A DNA stretch of 64,000 nucleotides. Source: Metridium senile (Eukaryota; Cnidaria; Anthozoa; Actiniaria; Metridiidae). A model generated the notes under the pieces. The model saw only the letters and a list, made by a program, of their open reading frames with translations, was not told where the DNA came from and did no database searches. Positions 35,001-47,000 of this stretch are shown piece by piece; within the stretch, counting starts at the first letter, position 1; the number at the start of each line of letters is the position of its first letter. Position numbers and translations under genes: made by a program. The DNA lies in NCBI GenBank assembly GCA_949775045.1, contig OX459104.1, positions 5,439,306-5,503,305 on the forward strand, in the 5' to 3' direction.

Positions 35001-38000
35001 GTCTTGGAAACGCATACCCGGCCCAATGAGCATCTAAATGGAGTCCTTCAAGGTTATATTCTGGCTTATGAAAATGTCAAAGGCGTAGAATCAATAAGAA
35101 AGGAATTGAGATTGCCTGCTTTCAAAACATCGCAAGTAATCACAAACCTTCGGCCTGCCATGAATTACACGTTCACGATTCGTGGTTTCACATCAGTGGG
35201 TAGTGGTGCTATTTCTGAACCGAAAGTCCAGGACACTGAAGAATATGGTAAGAAATGAGCCCGACATGAGTTCATATTTGTAAACATTACAAAGTTTAAC
35301 TATAGCTTTAGTAAAGACTAGTAGAGTAGGGGAGCACAGTATTCTTATAGTTATAGATAATTAGTAAAGTTAAAATATAAAATTGTAAAATATTTGTATC
35401 GTAACCTAGTTGTAAGTCATCGTAAATGTTATTAAAATTTAGTTTTTTCTATTAGAAATGTAAATAACATTAATGTACAATATAGTCATCTCATGTGTCA
35501 CATTTATTGTGGCACTCTTAAAAGTCTTTAAATTGTAAATTTTGTGTGTGTGCGTGTGTTCCTTTTCCACTGTTGTTATTTATTAATGTATTTTTTTATC
35601 AAATTTAGTTCCAGATCAAGCACCAAGGAATTTTTCAGCATTAAATCACACGAGTGATAAAACGATTACTTTATCTTGGTTGCCAATTCTTCCTGACCAT
35701 ACAAATGGGAAGCTCTTGGGGTACAAGATAATGCAAAAAGAAGTACAGCTACTCTGGGATGACGATATTGAGGGTGTTGAAGTAGTTTTAACCGTTCCCC
35801 CTTCGACATTAAAATTAGTTGTTAAACAACTAAATAATTCTGCGAAATATGAGTTCAAAATACTTGGTTTTACTAAGGAAGGCGACGGTGACATCAGCGA
35901 ATCTATTTATGCAGGTAAACATAGATATTTATTAGTAATAACACCGCCATAGAGTGAAGACATTAAACCCTTGAAACAAATTTAAATAGTCAAGGTGTAA
36001 TAGTCAAATAGACCCAAAAGAAAACAATGGAATTAGAGACTGCTAAGGTGTATTAGCCTAATATCTATTTCACGGGTTAAATGACTTCACTCTAATATTT
36101 AATGTATTGATGCACTTATATGATTCTTGACAATTCAATGTGTTTTAAACTTTTCATGATTTCAATGTCACATGTGCCAGAATGGCCCAAATATATAAAT
36201 TTTGTTATTCTTCATTTGAATATATATACACATTTTAGTAACCACTAGTAGGCTATTTATGAGAGTTCACCAACATGTGCTCCCGTGCACGTGGGAGCAG
36301 GGGAGCCATCCCATCTATCTATCTATCTATAATCGGAGCCACGCTATGGGAGCCGGGGTGTATATCACGCTATGGGAGCTGTCCCGTCGGAGTCATGTCA
36401 TGGGAGCTTCTACAGTGAGCTATTTTTAGTAACACATTCTGATTCGTATATTTAATTATTCATTTTTATTTCCCTTTTTTTCATTTCCTATATTTTCATA
36501 ATTTCCATTTTTTTAGTTTCCGATTTCATATATATATATTTTTAATTTTCGATTTCATTCTTTAAACTTCAGGGGTTGTTTTTACTCGATTTATTTAATT
36601 TTATAGAAGGTATAAAAGATTTTTCCAAATAAATTGAAGTGCCAACGCCGAGGCTCGAACCCTCGACTGTATGATTTGGAGACCAGATTATTACCAATAC
36701 GCCACGACAGAATCTCATTATCCTTAAAAGTGAAGAAAAAGGGTTTTATTCAAAGTCTTTTGTTATCATCTTCATTAATTTGTTCGAAATGGCGGGGGTG
36801 GTATTGTATGTTAATCCTTTAATCCTTTGTTTATCTTAAAACTGATTCTGAATTGTTATTGAAATACATAGCTTCGAAAACCTTCTTCTTCGATTAATTC
36901 TGCAATTGATGATCGCTAAATCAATGTTGTGTGTGATTGTTTAGATATATATATTTTATTAGTCCTTCCTGGAATAACACCTGGTCAAATAAGCTCGATT
37001 TAATTAAAATAACTCGGTCAAACCTGGAATTGGTTTCGGTCGATCTATTTAGTACGTTCTGTGTTATTGCACAATCATCGTGAAACATCTTGTCCAACAA
37101 GTCTTAGTCAAATCTATTTTAGTATCATGATGTTTTTGATCAATCTCTTGGTTATAAAAACGGACCGCTTGATCGTTAACAATACAGCTGTACCTGAAAG
37201 AAGTGTCAAACAGTCAATAGGGACTTTTAGCACCAGGACGGGAGACGTGACTACGGGGTATCGGAAGTAATTTTGTCACTATGAGCATGCGCAGATCAAT
37301 TGGTCTCAGATTACTTTCCCGTCGAGCGCAATCGAGAGCGTGTACTCAAGGGCTTTGCCGTTGTGCCATTACGTGAAGCTTTTTCTCTCAATTATTATAG
37401 GTAAACCTTTTTCTACCTTGAGCATATTGAACCCAAGTTCAATTGAATTATTTTGAAATAAATTTGACGTCGAAATTTAACTGATTAACCAATTTCTGAC
37501 TAGACTGGTAATCTCATCTTCGCGCTGGAGTTCAAGTCAAACGGCTTGTAAGCTTCGTAGCTGAAATCAGGGTTATTGGAGGTGTTCTGTTCTGTTAGAA
37601 CTATGAATTTCTCATCATCAATATCTCCATTTTAAAATGATTCCAGGAGAGCTTCTCTTGTCTGCTTAAATGAGGCCATTTCGATGTTTTTGTAAAGCGT
37701 TTTAAGCGTGCCGTAGTTTAATGCTAAAAGACACGGAGACGAGAGGACGGACGGGGTCTTAATCCCCAGTCCTATCTTGGAATCGACGTCGCCGTCCTCC
37801 ACTCCCGTCCTGGTGCTAAAAGTCCCTAATATAATTTTGTTCAAAAATCTCACCACAGGGAGCCCAAATATTTCACCACAGGGAGCCCATGGAAATAAAT
37901 AGACATAGCTTCAAATGCAAATCATGACTTTGGGTGTCCTTATTGTACCTCAGCAGTTGATTAGAGCTTCTATAGTTCTTCAGATTATTCACTATAGGCA

Positions 38001-41000
38001 TTATAACAATATAATAAGAATATCTGTAAAATAGCCCCATCTGGATTGATATCGTTAGCCTATAGCTATTAGCCTAGCTATTAGCCTAGCTATTAGCCTA
38101 GCTATTAGCAATTAATAGCCTAGGCCACTGGCTATTGCTAGCCTAGGCTACTGGCTATCGCTAGCCAGTAGCCTAGGCTAGCGATAGCCAGTAGCCTAGG
38201 CTATTAATTGCTAATAGCTAGGCTAATAGCTAGGCTAATAGCTAGGCTAACGATATCAATCCATCTCGAACCAGCCTATCACCATCTCAAGTCGGCCACC
38301 TTCTAGAATTTACTTTAACATCTACATACTTTATGTATGAAAATCGCTTTTACGAACAGCAAGAGGGGGCGGCTATGGGCAGTCCTGTCTCTGCCGTCAT
38401 TGCCAACTTATACATGGAGACCTTCGAAGAGCAAGCCCTACAGTCGTGTGACCAAGAACACAGACCGAGAGTTTGGAAACGCTACGTCGACGATACCTTT
38501 GTTGTTGTGAACAGATCACACGTAGATAGCCTACTTGTCCATCTGAACAGCCAACAAGATTCCATCCGTTTCACCATGGAAACCGAGAATGACAACAAGA
38601 TCGCCTTTCTCGACACCTTAGTACACAGGGATCCCAACGGCCGTCTCTACACAAGCGAATACAGAAAATCCACCCATACAGACCAGTACCTTGCGTATGA
38701 CTCACACCACCCCAAGTCAGTAAAACTGTACTACCTTTCGTAGATGGAGTATCTCAGAGTCTAAGCCGTTGCCTTCAACATCATGGCATTCGCACAGTCT
38801 TTAGATCTGATACGACTCTACGCAAACACTTGGTAAGACCGAAAGACCCAATACCATTTGAAAGGAAAGACAGCGTAGTCTACAGGATTCCATGCGGTGA
38901 ATGCGACAAAGTTTACATCGGAGAAACCGGAAGACCCGTCAATGAAAGACTGAAAGAACACCAAAGAGATGTAAGACTGGTCCGTACCGAGACCTCAGCC
39001 GTAGCCGAACATGCCCACAAGACCGGACACAACCTGAGCTGGAAAGACGTCAAATACATCGACCAAGACGTACATTGGCACACACGCAGAGTCAAGGAAG
39101 CCATTCAGATCCGACTACACCCTAACAAAATCAATAGGGATTGCGGCATCGATCTACCGGAAGCGTGGATGCCACTGAACAATCAAGAAGCATCCTGGGA
39201 CATCACGCGTCAGCCAATCACAGCGCCGATAATCCGACGAAAAGTATATAAGACAACCATCATCCAGTCTACACCATCGGCTGATGAAGACTAGCAGATT
39301 GCAGTCGAAACGTCGCGGTATTTCTACCAATGACCTCAATCGTGAGACAATTGATTAAGTATCCTTTTAATGATATCAATCCAGATGGGGCGATTTTACA
39401 GATATTCTTATTCTATCGCTATAATGCCTACAGTGAATAATCTGAAGAACTATAGAAGCTCTAATCAACTGCTGAGGTACAATAAGGACAACCAAAGTCA
39501 TGATTTGCATTTGAAGCTATGTCTATTTATTTCCATGGTCTCCCTGTGGTGAAATATTTGGGCTCCCTGTGGTGAGATTTTTGAACAAAATTATATTGAC
39601 TGTTTGACACTTCTTTCAGGTACAGCTGTATTGTTAGCGATCAAGCGGTCCGTTTTTATAACCAAGAGATCGATCAAAAACATCATGATACTAAAATAGA
39701 TTTGACTAAGACTTGTTGGACAAGATGTTTCACGATGATTGTGCAATAACACAGAACGTACTAAATAGATCGACCGAAACCAATTCCAGGTTTGACCGAG
39801 TTATTTTAATTAAATCGAGCTTATTTGACCAGGTGTTATTCCAGGAAGGACTAATAAAATATATATATCTAAACAATCACACACAACATTGATTTATTGG
39901 TAATGATCTGGTCTCCAAATCATACAGTCGAGGGTTCGAGCCTCGGCGTTGGCACTTCAATTTATTTGGAAAAATCTTTTATACCTTCTATAAAATTATA
40001 TAAATCGAGTAAAAACAACCCCTGAAGTTTAAAGAATGAAATCGAAAATTAAAAATAATATATATATGAAATCGGAAACTAAAAAAATGGAAATTATGAA
40101 AATATAGGAAATGAAAAAAAGGGAAATAAAAATGAATAATTAAATAAACGAATCAGATTGTGTTACTAAAAATAGCTCACTGTAGAAGCTCCCATGACAT
40201 GACTCCGACGGGACAGCTCCCATAGCGTGATATAAACTCCGGCTCCCATAGCGTGGCTCCGATGGGATGGCTCCCCTGCTCCCACGGGAGCACATGTTGG
40301 TGAACTCTCATAAATACCCTACTTCCGCTGGTTTATCACAAATCCTGCAAACTCATTACGACACTTGTGGACTACTAGTTTTAGTCCATGTTTGTTTTTA
40401 AAGGAAAAACAAACAAAATGTGACAGAACCATGATTTGTAAATGTTTTAGATAGCTTCATAACCCAGCAGACAGAAAAAAAATAGGCAGTCTATGACTGC
40501 ATGTGGCTACTGTAAATAGTCACTGTAAATACTGACAACTAAGGTCTAGAAAAGAAACATTTACAAAAACTGAACTGCAACTATTTAGAAGCATGCGAAA
40601 TCAAAACCTTAATAATTCACATCAAATTGCAAAGATGGCGAATAGCATTAGTGTTGTCTGGGCCTCCTGTGGGTTGCCTTGATTGTGTTGGGCTTCCTGT
40701 GTTTCTATTGTTACACTCAACCCGATAGCATAGTGGCTACCAGCCATAAAAAACACACACAATATATACACAGAATCGAAATATGGCGGCCAATTTGAAT
40801 AACAATTCTTCTTGACTGCCCAGCCTCGCATACGTGTGAATACTCTATTGTTTTCTAACGTGAACACGAGCCGGGCTAGACAGTCAAGAACAAGAGTACG
40901 CCATATTTCGATTCGGTCTAGGTTTATGGTTTGAATGGGTCTTCTGAATGAACATGATTCAAAGCTGCCAGCTATCATCACATGCCAACACTTGAGCCGT

Positions 41001-44000
41001 GCTTGACCAATGCCTCAAAAATATTTCATCCATTTACTTTATTTTTGTTGTCATTATTTCTTGTTTTAGGTTTGACTTACAAGTTGGTTAGACCTCTCGC
41101 CCTCATGAGCTAACGACAAATAGCACACTTGGTCTATGGCCTTGTGGACTAGCCATGGGGGAGAGATGTCTAATTGTTAAATAATATGTAGCATCACCTT
41201 TTTTTTTTTTTTTTGTAGCATCACCTATTATATTATTTGTAGAATGACCATCAATAATAATATAAACACTTTATTTACAGAAACTTGTCGCTGCAGCAAA
41301 TATCTTTCAACGTCATTCTATATTGAAAGTCCTTATGTGAAGCTATCATTAGATTCAAAACCCAGTGGCATGATGGTACCGATTCTCGATGCAATGATTC
41401 AGCAATGTTGTGGTGATTGTAGCTACGGTAAAACAGAGCTGAATTATCGATATGACGGTCACAACAAGATGGCCAGGAAAAAAAACGTAACACTCTTTAA
41501 ACGATCTGACGCAGATCTGCTTACTGACTTAAACTTTCCGGTGTCCGGCTACCATGGTATAGTACATTTAAAAATGACTTGTATATTTCTTGATTATTGT
41601 TAAAAAACTCATTAATAATCCATGAGCTATTAGTCCAATCGGGGCATTCCAATTTGGTCACATGCATGACCTTTATACCCAATAAAACACTGCCATAGGT
41701 ACATTATATAAAAACACATGTGTCTTTATGATAAAGGTACGTGTGTCTTTATGTACCTATGACACTTGTAAAGGTCTCAGTTTTAATCTCTCGTCATTGA
41801 CCTTTACTAGAGGCATCATCCGAAACCATGCTATCAAGCTCCTACTATATTATACACGACCTTTCACAAATGTGGGATGCCAAATGTGGTGCTTAGTGGT
41901 GCGTGTGTAGTGTACCTTGCAAATAAAGTTTGTCTCCAAATTGGACTTTTCTTCAAGAAACTTATATAATTTAGTTTTGAAATGTTGGAGTTTTTTAAGT
42001 AGTATATAAAAAACGAGCAGCAGTGTTTTATCAAGGATAAAAACCCGAGCGCAGCGAGGGTTTTTGATCCTTGATGAAACACGTGCTGCGAGTTTTTTAT
42101 ATAGCTTAAAAAACTCCAACACTTATTCAAAACTAAATTATAAAAGTTTCTTGAAGAAAAGTCCAATTTGGAGACAAAATTTATTTGCAAGGTACACTGC
42201 GCATGCTCATATCACACCATGCACCATTAAGCACCACATTTGGCATCCCACATTTGAGAAAGGTCGTGTATAATATAGTAGGAGGTTGATAGCATTGTTT
42301 CGGGTGATGCCTCTAGTAAAGGTCAATGATGAGAGATTAAAACTGAGACCTTTACAAGTGTCATAGGTACATAAAGACACACGTACCTTTATCATAAAGA
42401 CACACGTACCTTTATCATAAAGACACATGTGTTTTTATATAATGTACCTATGGCAGTGTTTTATGGGGTATAAAGGTCATGCATGTGACCAAATTGGAAT
42501 GCCCCGATTGGACTAATAGCTCATGAATTATTAATGAGTTTTTTAAGCTATATAAAAAAACTTGCAGCACGTGCTTTATCAAAGATCAAAAACCCTCGCT
42601 GCGCTCGGACAATGCTGCTCGTTTTTTATATACTACTTAGAAAACTCAATTTCATTTTAATTTGAAAACATCCAGATAATAATTTTACGCTTTTTAACTC
42701 GTGGATCAAAGATCCTCGAGTTATCGGGATGGGGCTTTTGAACCGGAAGTTTCACTCGCTCACTCACTCGCTCACTAGACCAGTGTAAACTTTTGAGCCC
42801 CAAGATCTCGGTCAGCGTACTTCGAGCACATGGATATTTGATTCGTCGAAGGAATGATTTCTCAGTCGAAGTAATCGCGAATACTCTCATATTTTATAAT
42901 TGTTAACTTTTGCTATTTTATATTTTCTGTAATGTGTTTAATATATTTGTAATTTAGAAAGTGATGAGTAGTACCCAGGCTCGCTCTGAAAATCAGGCTA
43001 AATGGATTGCCGGTCACCAACGGAGTATTCTGAATTTTTTAACCGGCAGTTCGTTTAAGATATATATTTTTACTTGGAAGGGTCTAAATAGCTTTGTTTC
43101 AGATTGTAAGCGTATAAGAATACTCTTAAGCTTCATAATTGTTAACTTTTGCTATTTTATATTTTTTGTAATGTGTTTAATGTATTTGTAATTTAGAAAG
43201 TGATGAGTAGTACCCAAGCTCGCTCTGAAAATCAAGCTAAATGGACTGCCGATCACCAACGGAGTGTTTTGAATTTTTTAACCGGCAGTTCGTTTAAGAT
43301 ATATATTTTTACTTGGACGAGTCTAAATAGCTTTGTATCAGCTTGTAAGCGTATAAGAATACTCTTAAGCTTCATAATTGTTAACTTTTGCTATTTTATA
43401 TTTTCTGTAATGTGTTTAATATATTTGTATTTTAGAAAGTGATAGAGTAGTACCCAGTCTCGCTCTGAAAATCAGGCTAAATGGACTGCCGGTCACCAAC
43501 GGAGTATTCTGAATTTTTTAACCGGCAGTTCGTTTAAGATATATATTTTTACTTGGTTCTCGTAATGATAATTATTGGAACTTTCTTGTTTCTCACATAT
43601 TATACATCATTTTAAATAAAAGCTAAACTAGACGCTCTATGAGCGTGAAGTCGGGCTAGTCATAAAATCAACACAGGAGGCTAAACAATTCTGATTTTAT
43701 GATAGAATCAGGGCTCCCAGGATTATGCGATTTTTTTCAGCAAATTATGCACTATTTTTTGGCAAACAAAGCGCCAAAAATCGCAAATTATGCGCCGATT
43801 ATAATGCGAATTTCGTAATATATTGCAGAGTATTCTTTAGCAAAAACGTTTCGTGGAAATTACGACCAGTAAATCAACAAAGTTAGTAAGGCAACAAAAC
43901 AACTTATTGACTGACCTGCTACGATTTTAAGTCGTTTATTTTTCTTTTAGAAACTCATTTGTATGTTTTTTTTTTTTTTTTTTTGCTTCAACAACATTAT

Positions 44001-47000
44001 CCATCATTGAAAACACAGCAAAGAAAGACTTTTGCCGCCAAAATATCGATATTTTCTTTCCTAAGCTGTGATTGGCAATCTTTCATCCAATCATGGTGCG
44101 TGTTATATGAAGAACTAGAGCATAGGCCCAAACGGCCACCAGCATGTAACGCCTTGTTGATTTTCGATATCGTGATTGCTTTTGCAAAGAAAATCGATGG
44201 ATTTTTGCTGTGAAAATGTAAAGTTTATGGCGAAAAAGATTACCTGCATCTTCTGTTGTAAGAAAAAACATATTTAATTGATGTATTGATCAAAATTTGT
44301 GAAAATTATGCGCCATTATGCGCTTTTTCAAGATGAATCGGCGCATAATTGAATTTCGGGAGCCCTGTACTGAATGAACATTCCACGTGACTTTGGGCTT
44401 CCTGTGTTCGTTCCCAAAGCATCATGGGGGACTAAAACGCGACATGATACATAGATACATAGATTGACGAAACGGTAAAACTAAAGTCGGGCCGCCTATG
44501 GCTAGCCCGACTAATAACCATAAAATACGAATATGTAGTTTTTGTAGTCATAATATTTATATTTATTTGGTTTGAGCACTCTGAACTCAAAAATGGATAT
44601 CTCCGATTGACTGTGTTTAAAAAAGTAATGTAGCAACGCGTTTTACTTTATTGTCAATATTTCTGCATAATATCAATCAACACATAAGTGGTTATCAGAT
44701 CGTGTGATCGTTTTTAACTCGTGGATCGAAGATCCTCGAGTTATTGGGATGGGACTTTTAAACCGGAAGTGTCACTCACTCGCTCACTCGCTCACTCACT
44801 AGACCGTCAGTGTAAACTTTTGAGCCCCAAGATTTTTGTCAGCGTACCGCCGTATATGCATTACATCATCTTTCAAACAACCACTCTCCCAATTGGGTTT
44901 CCTGTGTAATGACGTAGTCAAGACCACCCCTCCCCACTTTAGGCTCCCTGTAACTTCACACTATGTAGTCTATATATCACTTCAAAATATATACCCCAAA
45001 TAAACGCTCTAACGTCCCATGTGGGACACTTCACTATATAATCGCACATAAAAGTTATCACCAACAATGAGTGCATACTTATTATTAATAACGTAAAAAT
45101 GGAGTAACTTGTCTAATTTAAAGTTTTTAAGCGAAAACGTTTATATGCGAGAGGTCACTAAATCAGATATTCCTTTGATCGCGCATGCTCAAAATGATTG
45201 AGGAGTCTAACAATTCAAGAAAAGACACGTAAAAATAACAAAAACAAACATACTGCATTGTAATTTTTTTTATGAAGTTCTTTACGTTGAATTTTAAAAC
45301 GTGTATTCAGACACGGCTTAAACACGGCTGAGTAGTTCAAAGCACGAGGTATTGCACAAGAAGCGCAAATAACACAGGAAGCCCAAGCAAATCGCCATCT
45401 TGGATTTGAACCTGAATTTATTTGGATTTCTCGTACTTCAACATCGATTTACTCTTCCAAATCAGCGTTGGCTTTGGGTATATTGTTTGCTCAAGACATT
45501 ATAGAATTGCTAGCTGTTATTTTCTAACGGTTTTACGGAAAGAAGTTTTCTAAAACATGACAATATCAGACCGTTTTTGATACTCGAGCCAACTCGATCC
45601 TCGAATTCTCAGAAAGCAGATTGTTCAGCAAGGTAGATAAAAACAACGACATGAAAGCTGGATTATTCCAATACAAACTGCCACCAAAGCAAAGAAACAA
45701 GTAACTATTATATAATTATACGTTTTTTGATAAATATCAATATTTTCAAAACATTCATCTTTTTAATAGTTAATCTACATGTACAATATTGCCCAGAACG
45801 CCTTAAATTGCCTAAAAATTTAAGAGCTTTTTGCTAAAATCGCCTAACATCGCCAAAGATCTCCTTAGAGGTTAGGAACTTTTTGCTAAAATCGCATTAG
45901 ATCGCCTAATATAACGGCGATTTTAGGCCCCCGAGTAGGCCTTACAATTAAGATGTATACATCATTTCAAATCTATTATTAATAAAGTTTTATTTGTTTG
46001 AAATAAATGCCTTGTCTTTTCAATATGCTAAAATTCATTATTTTCATATAATATTCAGAACTTTTTTAAATTATATCCTACAAAGTCAACATTAAAAGTG
46101 GTCTAAAAACTAAGCGCTTTCAAAATGTTCTAACAGTGATCCACGAGTTAGCCATAGGTGGCCTTTGATTTGATATTTTATTTAGTTTTTGTGGTTACTC
46201 CGTCCTACAGAGTACCACTTTGTCATCACGCTGAGCAAGTCCGTCTGTAACAATAGAATGTGACGTCACGATAGATGATATCTCTGCCCCAAGGCCTAGG
46301 TCGGTACGCGCAAATAAAGGTACTTTTATGTACTTTTAGTCGTTATTACTCGGGATTCCTGTGGAATCATCGAGTTTAGGATTCGGCTTTGTTATTTTTC
46401 GTCGTCCTCAAAACGCCGCGCACGCGCAGAATAGTCGTTACGTCATTCACGTGATCAGAACTCGTGGCGATGCGTCCATTTTGCTTTTCGCTTTGCTAGT
46501 GGAGTAATAGTTTTCAAGATATGCATTCAACGTCATTAAATACGCTCAAATCGCTTACAAATTCACACACCATTCGCGGTATAGCCACACTAAAAGATGT
46601 CGACCGTTTTCGGAAAGGAGATTTAGAGACACGCCGCAAATCTATCGTCAAACTGACTATGAAAATGCCTATCGTGAAACTTAAACTATGTATTCAAAAG
46701 CCAATTATAATCAAACTTATACAAACTCTAAAACAACAAAGCTCAACTACAGAATGTGAACAAAGGTGTACCGAAGAAAAAACGAGGATTGCAAGCGGCA
46801 TTTTAAGCGAAGAAGATTCAAGACTAGCGACTTGTGTTTACAGTCAACCAGACTCAAAGTATTAAAGGCCGCCTAGCTTCTCAAAAATGATGACTTCTTT
46901 CATATTAATAATGCTAAGTACCTTGCTCCTTTTATTATTTTTAATTCAAGGAAGTATTTTCTGTTTTTCCTATTTGATATTAGTCTTTATTAGGGTACAA

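Larger units (their letters stand above)
36247..40324. mobile_element. 4.1-kb foldback element with Penelope-like core
   Basis: Left arm 36247-38053 and right arm 39372-40324 are reverse complements. The outer ends read TATTTATGAGAGTTCACC and the inner ends ATTGATATC. The left arm carries an extra 609-bp MITE, and the right arm lacks about 190 bp. Between the arms lie a 219-bp palindrome and a Penelope-like remnant. Both arms carry a tRNA-like segment and two GGGNNNCCTGTG motifs. The whole unit sits in the intron between FN3 9 and S1. Confidence 0.85.

Noticed and set aside
36640..36712. A functional tRNA gene with CCA anticodon
   Set aside because: A and B boxes are present, but acceptor and anticodon stems do not pair, and the sequence lies in a mobile foldback arm.
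42961..43442. Two paralogous 76-80 residue proteins
   Set aside because: They are consecutive units of a 239-bp tandem repeat.
43959..44213. An 84-residue protein in Helentron-like copy C
   Set aside because: It starts in a T-tract, has no homology to the cargo of copy B, and overlaps an inverted-repeat interior.
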